This document shows positions 36,009 through 50,104 of a stretch of DNA of 64,000 nt, one piece after another; positions within the stretch are counted from its first letter, which is position 1, and each line of letters starts with the position of its first letter. The DNA is from Mytilus edulis (Eukaryota > Mollusca > Bivalvia > Mytilida > Mytilidae). The notes under the pieces are model-generated. The model had not been told where the DNA came from and made no database searches. It was given only the letters and a program-made list of their open reading frames with translations. The stretch spans positions 91,700,592-91,764,591 of the forward strand of contig NC_092347.1 of assembly GCF_963676685.1 (NCBI RefSeq), read 5' to 3'. Both the position numbers and the translations under genes were made by a program.

Positions 36009-38596
36009 AAACTATTTACGCTAATCAAGAAATGAACTTCTGAAAATGTGTGCATGTTCAAAATCACTACCCAGTAATTGGATATAAAATATTCGTTAAG
36101 TGGTGGAAATCCATACTTGCTCTACACTTTCATTTTCATGTTTCATAATTTACACGTTCAATCTCTTTTGTGTGTCTTGTGGCTATTGTTTCGTTCACCT
36201 AAACCCTCATCTATTAATTTCTCGTGTCATCACTTGGTTTTAACCATATTTTCATTTAACCGACTTTTGACTCCGGAGATATATTTTTCGACAGGTTACA
36301 TGTATTATGTATTTTCTCTTTGGTAGGACATCTTGGTACGCGGTCAACCAAGAGCAATATAAAGAAGTAAAATCTTACTTTCAATTGGTACAATTACTGT
36401 TTTAATTATACGACAAAATGATAAAAAAAAAAAAACAGTAAGCTTTCCCCCAAATTGCACAGATTATGTGTTTGATGATTTGACTTCTTTTGGTTGCTCA
36501 TACTTGACCGAGTACCAGGATTTCTAACCCCATATTATGTAGCCTGTCAAAAAAGAGCCAAAGTCGGTATAATGAAAAAAATCAAATGGGTTTTCTTCTC
36601 CAGAACATTTTGGGCCAGTTTTAACCAGTCTTGAAAGGAATCGTGTAATGAATATCATTTGTAAATGAATAGCTAGATTTGTGAAATGGTTTCTTGTGGT
36701 GAATCATTTTTAAACGTTTTAATTTTATCCTATTTTTTGTTAAAAAAATATTAATACAAAACTGTAACTAATAAAACTGTAGATGCGGAACAGTAACTTC
36801 TATCAATGATGGTATCGAATGGTGAGAAAACAAGCTATTTAAAAGTGCATATTGTATTCATGCTTGACAGAATGATATAAACAGTATTTTACCTTGTACA
36901 TGTACCCTTTAAATTTGTAAAATTAGAGAGATGGGAGAAAAGAGTGTTATGGGATTTCTTAAAGGTTTCTAATAGGCAACCTTCGGAACAATCACAGACT
37001 TCAAGCTTTTTTTTTAAAGTGAGTTGAACGTCCCACAGTGGGTTTTGAGCTTTAGAGATTACCATTTTTCAATACCCAGTCAACCACTTGGGTTAACATA
37101 AATTTGAATAAAAATTAATCAAAATCAATATTCGCCTCTCATATATACTAGTATATAAAAACAAGTTGTGGTGTGATTGCCAATGGAACAAAGACCAAAA
37201 TGACACAGAAATTAACAACCATAGGTCACCGTACGGCCTTCAACAATGAGCAAAGCCAGTACCGAATAGTCAGCTATAAAAGGCCCCGATATGACAATGT
37301 AAAACAATTCAAACGAGAAAACTAACGGCATTATTTATGTAAAAAAATATTTGTTTTTCGAATGATTGAAGACAATGTTATTCAACATTTTGTTTGCTTA
37401 CATCAACGTGATATGGTCTCTGTATGGTTGGATAGTTGACTCGTTTTCAATCATACCACACATCTTAAGTGTATAACAATGATAACATAAACAGTACGAA
37501 TTTTACTGCAACAGATTCATTTTCAAATCCAAAACCTCATACAAAAAATGCAGAGCTTAGAAACTCATAATTCACAACAAGTAAAGATAAACTAGGACAA
37601 GAAGTCGCAGCTGTGAATTATGGAGATATATTCCAATATATAGCATAATTTCAAAATTTTTAACAGCAAAATTTCGAAAAGAGAAACGAAGTAATATCTT
37701 CTGGGCTAGTAAAATGATAAATGATTCAAGACAAAAGGCCATACTGGTCATTTTGCTGAGAGGGACCGACCATTTTCGAAATAAAATTTAACCAATAAGC
37801 TTATCGTCAAGAGTCTGGAAAGCTACAAAAGTATATACATAAAATATTTCCGACGAAAGCCAATGACTATTGATCCAGAGAGATCATCTGGTCATGTTGC
37901 AACTACTACTTGTCCGAGATTTAATGGGTTTAAACAACGCTTTTTCATTCCAGTATTAAACTGTTATCAACTTTTCAAAACATTTTACGAAAAGAACTTA
38001 ACAATTATTATTCATTTTGGAAAACTATGGATTTCATTGCAATATCTTTATTGTTTTGCTTTATGGTGATTTTTTTCTGCTTTCTTTCTTTAGTAGAAAT
38101 AAGAAAGGAGTTTACCTTTAAAGACGCAAATAATAAATATGCACATGTGTGTCTTTCAAGTGTGCTCAGTCTAAATTGCGTTTTTATATGCATACAAGTA
38201 AATACAATTTTATTTTTTTATTTATAATAAATAATACAAAAACAATAAGTAAATACACATAAAAACCTTGAAGTAATTTTGAATTGTTTACAGAAAGAAA
38301 GAAAATGTCAGAAACATACATACATACACGTAGAAATATATAACAAATAAAACTCTTTTGTTTTTGTCTAAAGTTTAAAAACTGAATATACATTCAGAAC
38401 AAATATAAAGCACTAACTTTAAATAATCAACAATCAATTTGTTGTGACCAGCACTAACACTACTCAAATAAAATAAATATTTGTAAACTTTTTACACATC
38501 TTAAAACTCGAAACATTTTCACTGTTTCTATATAACAATAATTCCAAAGACAGGTTCCTTTGAATGTTGAGGTATTGACGGCTTTGTGGACGCTTT
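36009..38596. other. Intergenic, between two convergent genes
   Basis: Separates the 3' end of the charged coiled-coil gene (+) from the 3' end of the minus-strand CDC25 gene. Contains a family A repeat (37155-37330) and an opposed fragment (37395-37465). The remaining ORFs are short and unlike any family. Confidence 0.55.
37155..37330 (+). repeat. Interspersed repeat family A copy
   Basis: Contains ACAAGTTGTGGTGTGATTGC, CACCGTACGGCCTTCAACAA, GTCAGCTATAAAAGGCCCCG and TTCAAACGAGAAAACTAACG. Confidence 0.85.
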
Positions 38597-41500
38597 TTAG
38601 AACAATAACCGCTGTGGACTTTTCCTCTTCTCGCCAGCTGTCCAAGACTTGGACTTAGACCGGAAGTGTCGTACGTCTGCTGCATGGTCCTGATGAAGCA
38701 TAGGGACGTAGTTGATTGGTTCACAGTATGACTAAAACGGGAAAAAGTTATTTATATATATAAATAGTGACCAATGTTTAAACGTTGAGAATGAATTAAC
38801 GGCAAATCAAATATTTCGGTGATTAGTAGTAAGTTATTTAAGCACTTTGGCCGTGGCAGTATGGAATGTTTTTAGCAAACAAAAACGTATCGGCAGAAAA
38901 AAACCACAAATGGCAATCCCATGTAATTTTTTGTGAATGTATATCCATTTAAAATCAATTTTTTTGTACATGTAACCTTACAAAATTAGTACTTTAACAA
39001 ATTTAGATTCTGATCCTAAGATTTATTCCGATATTATACTGTACATCATACTAACTTGCTTACAACATAAGAACGTTAGGCTACTTCTGCAGACGACAAA
39101 AATACCAAGTATAGCCCTTACAAAATATTTCAAGTATAAAACTAAGTACAACATATCAAATTCCCATTAATTTTACACTTTTGATCAAGAAATCCTTGAG
39201 CAAAGATAGACTGTGTAACAAATGATATTCGTCTGTTAATAAATGAATCGCGTGTTAAATACTTAAATTTGATTTCTTTGAGTTATTTTGGGGTATCAAT
39301 TCTTGAAATCCAAGACCAAAATATAATGAGTCCTTAAAGTTTTGAAATTATTAGCAACTAAAATTTTAAATCCTTCAGACAAAGTTGACTTAAGATAGAT
39401 TTCGCAAAATTATTTTTTTTTCGGTCCTTTTGGTACATATAACATCCTTGGCTTACAAATATTCTGCTTTTAGTATTCCTGATGACGTTAAACCCAGAAA
39501 ATCGCTTCGGACGCATGACATTTATAATGTGTTGTTCTCATATGGTTTTTTAAATACCTTATTGCTGTAGTAGAAACTCTTGTAACCACCATCTAGAATA
39601 TATGACTCTGGGAAGGTCAGAAATGGATACTTGTCACTGTTCAGCTCTCGGTCTTTGTTCCGGAGATAGCGGCATCTTCAAATTAAATTATAAAGTTTGC
39701 AATACAAAAAATACAAATTGGTGAAAACACAAAATAAACCAAACGACAGGTTTATCTATTTTATACCTCAAATTAGGGACTCTCTATACTAACGGGACTC
39801 ATCTCTATTGATTTTAACTGCCACAGACCACAATTAATTCCTTTATTAGTTCTTTATAACTTTTTGTCTTATTAAAAAAATTGCACCGAATCTTTTGTCA
39901 AATTTTTTGTGTGTGTAATGTATAGTACTAGTCCAAAAATATATCCAAAATTCAGAAAGATTGCTTTCACACAACTTACAAATTTAGCCAATACACATCC
40001 ATACCCCTATGGACAAGTCAAGAGATGTTCCGAAAACTGTAAATATTACCTTTTTGCACTTGGCCTAATCACTCTTTCCATATTAAAATCAGTTAAAATA
40101 CATTTAACAAAAATTTATTTCACCTCTGTTCTTTCATTTCCACCCCCTAAAAACTAAGAAATGAATGTAAAAGGCAAAGAAAAAAATTAAAGAAAAAATA
40201 CACTTTAATTAAAGGGAACTAGTAGGGTCATTAATTGTGGTCTTGGGCCATTACTAAGCCGCCTGTTTAAAGCTACCACCCAACAATAAACTTAAGTTTC
40301 GTATCTCTGTTAGTATAGAAAGTCCCTGCTTACATCCAGCTTAAATAAATTATAGCCAGTGGACATTAAGCAACAAAAGTATATATTAAATAAATCTATT
40401 TTATTTTATCCCTCTCGTTAAGGTTTTCTTCCTGGTTGTAATAATAGGAGAATTGAACTTGACTTAAATTCAATAAAAGCGTTGTGAAAAAACTTCATTC
40501 ATCACAGAAAAACTCGTTCTGATTTTTTGAAACATACCATCCCACCATGAATCATATCGAAATGATATTAAAAAACATAACAAAATCTAACGGTTGTATC
40601 ATACACACTAGCTGGAGCCCTATGTATCAGTTACAAAGCAAACTAGATTTTAAGTACCATTTAGAAACTCGACTCGTGACATGCATACTGACATTGATAG
40701 TCTGTGCTTTTTTATTTTAAACAGTAAATTATACTTTAGGCAATCAATCGAGGGGTTATACATCATTTGACACTAACAGCCTTATATGCAAATATGGCGT
40801 CGACAAATTGATTTCCAACACCGTTTACTTTTGAAAGCACCTTTAGTTGTATGGTTGTTTTGTCTATTGCATTTAAAATTTATGATTAAAAAGATTTCTT
40901 ATAGATTTTCATTCACATGTTGAATGACACAATTTCAGTTTTCTAACGATGGACGAGAACATTTATTTCAACATTTGAGTACTTACAGTTTTGGTGCTCT
41001 TTCTGAAGAAAACTCACAGTGGAAAATGAGTATGTCTCGTTGTGTGTTTGGTTGATATGCTTGTAAGAGTTGTAAGATGTCATCCTCTTTGTAGATATTA
41101 TGGGCTCCCTAAAAAAAAGAAAATATGGTACTGAGTTCTGCAGGCTGGACACATGCTTCTAAAATAATCTGTATGAATATCGCTGCATGGAGACAGCAAT
41201 ATGATGGTTTGTATACATCAACGAGAAAACAACCAAACTAAAGAAAAAGAATCTAGAATAATAGTTTTTTAACAAAAGACAAATTTTATACTATATATCG
41301 AGCTTTAAATCGCCGAAACTCTAAAATGTTATGAATAAAAGAGACTGTCAAACATCTGTCATCAACACCACATTCTTCCAAATCTGTATAACAAAACACT
41401 TAAAGTATGGCATAAGACAACAACTAATTGATAAAGTACCTGACTAAAGAAATTAACATAAACGTGTGCTGGAGTAACAGTGTATTTGTTTAAGGTCTAA

Positions 41501-44500
41501 AAAGAAACTTTCAAATATTTGTCATCAAAACCAAATCCTCAATTCAAAACAAGATCAATACAAAGTGAAGTTACAAAAATTGTTTAAAATAAAAAAAAAG
41601 ATCACCAAGACCAATCCTCTGTCTAAAGATAGACAACCAGATAAAATAACAATCTACCTGCTCCTTCCTAAATATCTTCCCTTAAGTTCTTCTGTAAACA
41701 AAATTTAAATCTTCCAAATTTATAATTGATCAGTTATCTAATCAATATGTTTTAGATAAAATAATTTTAAACGTAAGACTTCAAAAACTTGCTTACTTGA
41801 GATTCTTACTTTCACACATTTAACAGCCAACAAAAAATCTACAAGAAATACAAAATACTTAATCGTCAATAAAGTAAATAAAAATTGAATGAAGCGAATA
41901 ATTCCAAATTGGTTATTTTCAAGTACGATAAATATGTCATTCATCGAACTTATTCTTAGCAAATTTGTTTTTAATTCAAACAGCTGAAGGCATTTTTTCA
42001 AAACTGGTTTGTGGACCAAATAAATTATAGTAAAACTATCCCCACAGTCTAATCTTCCAGTGCATGTATGATAAAAAATACTTTCAAACAAAAAAATAAT
42101 AATGATAAAGAAAGAAATACAGCTGTTTTCACAGAACAAAAGTGAGACAAAGTTATTCAAATAAAAAATTACCAAAATTCTTCAAAAGACTATCAGGGTT
42201 CCAGTCAGAATTCGAATATAACACAGAATTTGTTATAAAGATTTGCTTACAATTCCAATCGGTAAATAACAAACTTTGAAATACAAATTCTTAATATTGA
42301 AAGATTAAAAGAACTGTCAAAGATTTGCCTCGTCTCTTAAGATGGGCCACTGGATAATATGAGTAAGACAAACCTTTATATGGCCACCATTGTACTCGTA
42401 TGGATAGCGGCAATCTATAATCTGGTAACCACTGACTGTATCCTGATACAATCCATTCTGTAGACCAACAAGCTGGAAAAAATATACATGATATATTATC
42501 TGGATTTAAACAAGCAGATTTTTTGTAATAACATCATATTAAGTTGATTTTTGAGAACCATGAAAAAAAATTTAATACAAAATATACAACTGATTACTAG
42601 TATATCTTATCAAAATTGAGCAACTTTGTTTGATTCCACAAATATTATTCAATCGGCATAATAATAAATGACATTAACCAAATGTTGCCAATTTTACATG
42701 TTTTCTGACGGTATATTCTACAGAAAAGAAACTAAATTTATTGTTTATGTGCTCATATCCCGATTTTTAATTAAGATAGTATCCTCTGAATTTAAAATAA
42801 ACAACAATCAATATCAAATCCATCGGAATCTTAGATGATCAACATGTTCAAAATATTCATGGGACAAAGGTGACACAGAGAGCAAAAACTTTTTTAAACA
42901 CCGATTTGATGGTCTTGTTCAATGTTTATTTGTTGCAACATAAAAATGTGGACTACATTAAAATCAGCAAGATTACAACCACGGCTGATCATCCAATGCA
43001 TCATTAGTTTATTTGTAATGCGCAACAAGACGGGTGTCAAAAGAGGAGCAGGAACTGCTTAACCTTCCGAAACATCCAAAGGCACATCCGGGTTGTTGTG
43101 TTATCGTGTGATTCAATATTTGTGGTTTTGCTTGATTTGTTAATGTTTTGTCAGTATTCAAAATTGAGCCAAAAATTCCACATCTTAACAATAAGTAAAA
43201 AATTCTATGGGCGCTTTTTTGTCTAAAACTTTTGACATAATAATGTTTTTTGATTGGATAGAAAAGATACATACTGTATTACTGTCAATACTCTTCAGGT
43301 CAGAGTGCTTGCCCTTGACTGTAGGTAAAGAGAATATAGCAGTGCCGTCACCAATGACATTGTCGACGTCCATCAGCAGACTAACTGCATTCTTGACACC
43401 ATTTGAGGGTGAAGGTTGATAAACTGGATGGTCCTGAAAACATAATTGAGACGTTATTGGTTTATTTCAAAACAAACATTTTCAAAAATATAAAAATGTC
43501 GCAAACTTATGAGGTAGTTATATAACAATTCTTTTAAATATAATAGAAGATACCTGCGAAATCCCGATACAATTGGGCAAGTGTTGAAACAAAGAGTTTT
43601 TAAATTTCGCGGGCAGCACGCCGATGGAGTATTCCCCAAAGCGAATAAAACACAGATCGATAACAATTGGCGTTTTCTGTCGAAAAACGATAGTTTTCAA
43701 AGACAAATTTAGGAAGTTCAAAACTCTACATTTATACGTCATATCACAATTATTTCCTGCTTTGTATGGTTTCAGAGGATATGCGGCTCAATCAAATCGG
43801 TCTTTTCCATTGGTAGTATAGACATAGTTTTAAGTTACTAGTTGGAAATTGAAATGTATTATGATTGCCAATGAGATAAACAGCACCAGAGTAAAAATGA
43901 AGTGGTACTGAGCAACTATAGGCCACCGTAGTGTTCGTGATATTTAACATTGAATGAGGATTAAGTTAACTTTTCGCATTTTATTAAAAATGCTACACAA
44001 ACGTCATTTGAAAACTATTTTTTCCCCCATTTCTGTTCTGTGGAAAGTATTTATTAAAATACAAATTTAAAACCATATGCATCTTTTACTTCAAATGTGC
44101 TTTAAAAAATAAATTAAAACAAGAATGTGTCCCAAGTACACGGATGCCCCATCTGCACTATCGTTTTCTATATTCAGTGGACCGTGAAAATGGGATAAAA
44201 TATTTAATTTGGCATTAAAATTTGAAAGATTATATCATAGGAAACATGTTTACTAAGTTCCAAGTTGATCGGACTTCAACTTCATCAATAACTTCCTCGA
44301 CCAAAAACTTTAACCTGAAACGGGACAAATGAACGGACGGACGGACGAACGGACGAACAAACGGACGAACGTACAGACGGACGGAAGGACGCACAGACCA
44401 GAAAACATAATGCCCATAAATGGGGCATAAAAATGAATGCGAAAGATTGCTAAACTATTAATACAAACCCCAAAAGATAAAGATTTATGGATTCCACCAG

Positions 44501-46524
44501 CGTGTCTTGGTCTCTTGGTACAGTGGGTGTCATGTGGAGTGCGTATGCGTTTATCGGTCTCTGTAAATCTTAGTGGTGAGAATACTGGCAATGAACCACG
44601 AAGCTGAAAATATTTATTAACTATTTTTAAATTTCAGTCTCAAACTAACATTCATGAACATACATTTTTCAACTGAGACACCGTGCAACAACGACAAAAT
44701 GTAAAATCTTGAAAAAAGAATAGTCTTTATAATATTATTATCATCAAATACCAATATTTTTCTAAAAAGGTTTTTGTTTTTGTTTTTGGTTGTACAAAAT
44801 ATTAAAGAGTAACATCCTTCTTTTCTTATGGTCTAAAATGTTTCTCGTAAGAAGCATAAATGTTTGGGACTTAGACCCCCCTTTTTTTGCATTTAACTTT
44901 TTATAGAAAATATTCTTTAATTTAATTTATTTTCTTGTACCTAAAGAGTTCTTGCTCTTATACAAATGATAAAACAACGACATTTAATTATTACGTTGTT
45001 TCTCTATTCTCATTGTAATTATATATATTTGTTAAATAAGAATAGAGAGACAGCAAAAATGACTGAACCACTGTTAGTATAATATCGTAAGGATACGAGC
45101 CAATACACAATAAATAAGATAAAATAAGTTGAGATGTTAAAAAACATTTACTCAACAAAATAAGCACAATGAAGAAATGAAATAAAAGAGAGGGTCCAAA
45201 ACCCAAAGCCCCTGTGGTAAGAAATGTCTTGCTCAAGTATTTTTAATAGAGTAATATGCCAGATTTTATGTCCTGGCAAGAAAATGAAAAAAATAAATAT
45301 CTTCTTTGTCCATCAACCTCAAAAGAAGTAGAAAGCTTAGGGTCCTATTTTAAACAGGCATTAGAACTGAGGACAGGGGACTCTTGATTTATTTATAAAA
45401 TATATTTATATATCATATAGATAGATTGTTTTGCTTTTTTGCTTTTTTTGTTTTCATGGTTTTGTTTGTTAAATGTATTTTGTGTATGTTTATATTATTT
45501 GTCACAAACTTATTGTTCAGAGTTTATATGACAATAAATATTTGAATTTGAATTGAATAACTAAAAAGTAATACAGTGTACAACTTTATCCTCAGTAATC
45601 AGTAAGTAACAGTTAACGATACATCTACATTTCTAATGTCACCATCCTAAGTGAATAATGATATTCGTAGAAAGGGAGATAATTTATAATCGCCTGGAAT
45701 TCAGAAAGGAGAAATTTGATATTTGATGCAAAAGTAAGAAATCAACAATTTATGACACTTTACTATAACATCCTCCGTTTCCCTTAAATATTATTTAATC
45801 TGCACCGAGTACAGGTTCGTTCGGATTTACCAGATCAAAAATACTTTTTTCAAATAAAAGATATAAGAAAGAAAAGGGAGACAACTAAAGAATTGATGAT
45901 AATTTCGAAAGATTTTTATCACACTCAGTTTAAATCCGTAAATATTATAATAATAACATCATTAAAGACAATATTAATACACAAGATAATTAACAAACAA
46001 ATATAAATCTAAACTTAGCGAGCTACCAATGAGCATTAACCAAAAAAATAGGCAAACATAAATAAATATTTTTATTGAAAAACAATTAAGATCGTAAGTA
46101 ACAAATATTTCCATATCGACTTTTAAGTTTCAACTGCAATACAAACTTTGTGAAATAGTAGAATGACAATTTTAACCAAATTTTATATTTGTACTTTTTT
46201 GTATCACTGACTGTAGATAATCTAAAGTGAATCTTATTTTATATTTGATCTTAAGCATATAATTATATCAATTAAAACCTTCGGGCAGCTTAACGATCTT
46301 TTCTTATAAAAAATAAAATGTTTGATTTCTAACAAAAACGTAGATAGGAAATCGAATATTATCAAACAAACATAAATTAACTTCAGAACTTTTGGAGATT
46401 TTTTTCCTAATCACAATAAATTATATAAGATTTTAATGTAGGTTTAAAATTTTACCTCTTCAAGACTTGTATCTTTCTCATCATCATAAGTGAAGCTGAC
46501 ATCTGCAAAGTTGAATGTGTCCAT
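38597..46524 (-). CDS. CDC25: CDC25-type M-phase inducer phosphatase, minus-strand paralogue
   Basis: Seven exons, read on the minus strand: 46524-46456, 44603-44469, 43433-43275, 42472-42374, 41108-40987, 39675-39558 and 38731-38597 (TAA). The phases agree at every junction and give 278 residues. The short N-terminus begins [15 protein letters not shown]. Then come KRPRH and KSLSFG, the family signature [14 protein letters not shown], and [15 protein letters not shown], the rhodanese-fold start that holds the regulatory Cys. The catalytic loop [10 protein letters not shown] follows (Cys185, Arg191), then [11 protein letters not shown], and HFRSKSKSW near the C-terminus. CDC25 removes inhibitory phosphates from Cdk1/Cdk2 Thr14/Tyr15. 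The N-terminal regulatory region is far shorter than in vertebrate CDC25s (roughly 470-580 aa). The usual Gly after the loop Arg is Ala192. An acceptor (CTGTAG) directly before GATATGG suggests a 5' UTR intron. An extra exon like the second exon of the other copy was not found. Confidence 0.95.
40987..41108 (-). CDS. CDC25: Catalytic exon of the minus-strand CDC25
   Basis: Reads [15 protein letters not shown]... and ends [16 protein letters not shown], in phase 2 before the donor GTAAGT. It holds the CX5R phosphate-binding loop. The codon after the Arg is GCA (Ala), where CDC25s normally have Gly (GGA in the + copy), a one-base difference. Confidence 0.95.
43855..43960 (+). repeat. Interspersed repeat family A fragment (in CDC25 intron)
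   Basis: Contains ATTATGATTGCCAATGAGAT and ACAGCACCAGAG, then CTATAGGCCACCGTAG. Confidence 0.65.
44115..44430 (+). repeat. Interspersed repeat ending in an ACGG/ACGA microsatellite (in CDC25 intron)
   Basis: Begins AACAAGAATGTGTCCCAAGT and runs through ATCTGCACTATCGTTTTC, CAGTGGACCGTGAAAATGG, TCGGACTTCAACTTCATC and AACTTTAACCTGAAACGGGA. It then enters a tetranucleotide tract (GGACGGACGAACGGAC, 44334-44395) and ends CAGAAAACATAATGCC, CATAAATGGGGCATAAA. I recall this as a common bivalve repeat with exactly this microsatellite at its end. It stops about 38 bp from the intron's splice donor at 44468. Confidence 0.85.
45420..45560 (+). mobile_element. LINE-like 3' end with AATTGAATTTGAAT tail (in CDC25 intron)
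   Basis: Contains TTATATGACAATAAATATTT, then GAATTTGAATTGAAT, a polyadenylation signal plus a pentamer-like tail resembling the LINE ends at 3066 and 6432. Only the 3' end is present, in the first coding intron of the minus CDC25. Confidence 0.5.
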
Positions 46525-49500
46525 ATCCTACAGTAGGAAAAAAACTGTGATAACTGAGTTTTACACCCCAAAAAAATCCAAATAATTTTCATGACTTCAT
46601 TCACAATGAATTCAATAGAATAAATAACTAAAAATGTAAAAAAATCTTCGCTTTGAAATAGAAATGTTAAATAAATAAATATATTACTGTACCATGTAAA
46701 ATTAGAAACTTGTTCCACGTCTTGTTCCGTCGACAGATATGTTTTGGAATGACTTAAACTGATAATTGTTGTAATCGGTCAACTTCTATGAAAACTAAAT
46801 ACTTGATTGACTTGTTTGTATTTTTTGGCGTGTTGGCACAAGCCCGCGTCCCTATAATCCCAGCCGACACCTTCGTGTGCACAATTGTTATACCAAGCGC
46901 ATATACAAGCGCAGCTGATTATAAGAATAGAACGAGATTTTGTTTGTTTTAAAAATTTGATAAAGTTTTTATTTGTTTATAACCGACAGCTTGCACCTTA
47001 ATCTCTCTTCTATTGTGCAATCAATGGTTGTTTTAACTAAAGAGTAATTTTACGCTAATTAGTCTTTTTTGGGGGTATTGAAATTGAATGTTATTACGTA
47101 AGGTTTTTTTTTAAACATAATGCAGTTCAGAAGACACTAGTCGTAAAAGAAAAAAAAATATCTAATTTCTCACATACATAATTATCTTAATTAACAAAAC
47201 GTTATTTTTTTAATTTGAAACCAAGTAATTGGTTATTTAAAAAAGAAAGCAGTAGTCTTTTTTGAAAGTCTTAGTCATCCACAAACAAATCCGTAACCTT
47301 GGCCGATACTGAGGACAGTTTTGTTTCCAATAATGTCTGTAACAAAAAGAAAAGATCAAATTGTCTTGAAATCAGAAATAAGTAACTTACCATAAATCGT
47401 AATTCGAATGAATGACTATCCTTTACCCTGCATGTTATAGAAACCATACATGTCATATTAAAATTACAATAACTTACTTTCAGTTTAATTAATTATTTCG
47501 TTTTAATTTCAAGATCTCACTTTTATTTTAGATTGAATGAGGTTTTCAAATATTTAATTCATGTGAGTAAAATGCGTTAATTTAATTCTGTTTACCTGAT
47601 TTTTTTCACCAGTTTGTATTAAATATCAAAATTAAGTATAAATTTTCAACCGAAAAAGTACAAGTTTCGATTATGCTTTATAACACTTCATTAAGAATAT
47701 GCAACATTTCAGACTGTTAAAATTTTGATTACGAAACATCACCTTGTTTCACCGGACATTTTCCTGTATTGGTCAAATAAAATGTAAAGGACAAAAGCTG
47801 ACCATGAACATATGCAAATCTCCAATTTCAGTCGAAACAATACGCATGCAGAACATTTCAATACACAAAACAATTTAATATATTTTCCTTTAGACGGCAG
47901 AATATTTTGAAGGGTATATAGCATTGTAGTGTAAACAAAATATAATTACAAAAACAAATAATGGAACTGGATGCAGCCTTTGATATTACAAAATAACATA
48001 CGTAAGAAAACAAACAAGAATTGCAAGAGAAATAGGGGGATGGGGTGATTCTGAACGAAAAATGGCGGGGAAGGGAGGTTTAATACTTAAATTTAATAAA
48101 GTTTAGCAAAGTTACCGTCTTTCTTCTTAAATTGACTCATGTTTAAGTCCTGATAATACGATGTATAAATGAGTTATTTCTGAGATTATGATATTTCTAT
48201 ATACTCTTTCCTAAATCCTTTACATAACTATTTGTTTAATATGTTACACAAATAAATATCCATCCTATTATCACTTTAAATTACACCTTTTTTGTTAAAT
48301 ATAACTCAAAATGATCATAATAGTGCAAAATATTGATAAATCCTTTTATGTTTAATAATAAGTATTATTTTTTTTAGCTCAGTTATTGCTCAAGATTACT
48401 AATGCTAATTCTGTTATGATTATTTTGATGATCTCAGGGTTAATGCCTTCGTGTAAATTAAAATTTTAATCTTTAAATCTTAATTTTCAGATGAAACAAA
48501 ACCGTAGTAAAGTGTATTTCAAATTTTTATGGAAACATGAAAGAACGCGTTACTTTACTAGTTTTTGTCTGAAACTGCATGTAGAAATAATTCGGCTATG
48601 GTGACATTAATTATACAATTAGTGTCGATCTTAATTTCATTAACCAACTTGAGTCTGGATAAAGGTTTAATATATCCTTCAAATTTTGAAAAAAAACAAG
48701 TTGTAGCATAAAACAATAGAACAAGCCTTATTTCGTGCATATACTGTTAACATAGTTGATGGTCTGGACCTTAGAATGTATTTAGTAACTAAATACTGAA
48801 TACACAATAAAAAAAATGGTTAAAAAGATCATCCTATTCATATTCCTACCCGACTCTTTTAATTAATGAACAATAGCTGTATTGGATAGAAACGATAATG
48901 TTTGACTACGTTTGTTTGGGTTTCTTTCTACTCGGCATGATCTCCTTATACTCGAACTTAAAGAGGGGTCTGATGAGAAATTGAACAGAGGGAGCTCAGT
49001 CTAGGTTAAGTTTCTATATATGTTTTCAGAGAAGAGTCTTCCAAACCAGCGATAGTAAAGGACATCTGTTGTTTCGTACACAGTTACTTAACGGTGCCTT
49101 TTATTTTAGATTGAGAAAAGCAATGCATTTATATAGAAGATAGGCGAAAGATACCAAAGGGACATTCAAACTCATAAGTCGAATATAAACGGACAAACAC
49201 TAAACAAAAATAGACATTGGCAAACAACAGAACACAAAATACAGTAGCTGCTTACACATGTTATCATGTCTTTAACAAAAAAATATTCATTCATTCATTC
49301 TTATAAGTTTACACACTGAACAATGAACGCCATATACTTGATTGACGATACACTGGGATAAAGCAGCACAGGAGTTCTGCAATCCATATTTTAAAGCTAC
49401 AATACCAGTTTTATAAATGATTTTCTATTTCAAATTATCTCAGTGTACAAATTTATCGCAAGTCGAAGCAACCAATAGAGTTGGTCGACTTTAGAATAAA

Positions 49501-50104
49501 TTGCATAACAGTGTGGTCGACAGTAAAACGTTTGTAGGTTGTAACTTGTTTGTCAACGGCTATGATTTCATGCTCACCCAGTTTGTCAGAGGCCTTCCAG
49601 TGGGGATTGAAATATTCACTTGTTACACATTCCGATACATAAAATGAAACTTTCTTTTTACAAAGCTTGAAAGGAATTTGTTTTCAATATTTATTATAAT
49701 CATCACATACAACCGTGTCATTTATAAGAATAATAATGTTCAGAGATGATATTATTTAATAATAATAAAAAAATAGGTTTATCCATTGTAAAAAAAAACT
49801 ATTAAGTTGATAGGGTTAATTCACAAAATATCTCATTGATTAAGAGCACAACTACTTCTACGGTGTGATCATTTAAGAATGGCCTACTATTTATTCAATG
49901 CGTATGCATGTGGGTTTTGTTTGTGAAGAGTTCTGGATAATTAAAAAATCATTTGATTTCTTTGTTTAATACCATAAAACGATTCATTCTTTCAGATATT
50001 TGTCACTTTGCCTTATCTTCAAGTCCAACACAATTTCTCACGTTTCTTACAAAACTTATATTCTTGTGATGTATTCTTTTGTTGGAAAAAAAATGTATTG
50101 ATAT

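Noticed and set aside
41657-41692. Minus-strand segment between an AG and a GT (AAGAACTTAAGGGAAGAT...) between CDC25 exons 4 and 5
   Set aside because: It would be a 34-nt exon, which breaks the frame between two exons that already join in phase 0, and the + copy has no counterpart.
41738-42175. Minus-strand ORF of 145 codons
   Set aside because: It lies in a CDC25 intron, is rich in Phe, Ile and Leu as expected from AT-rich DNA, and has no motif.
47271-47340. Minus-strand short coding end (ETKLSSVSAKVTDLFVDD) after a strong acceptor
   Set aside because: No upstream exon in phase was found and it has no homology I can see; it may be a 5' UTR exon of the minus CDC25, so it is not listed as coding.
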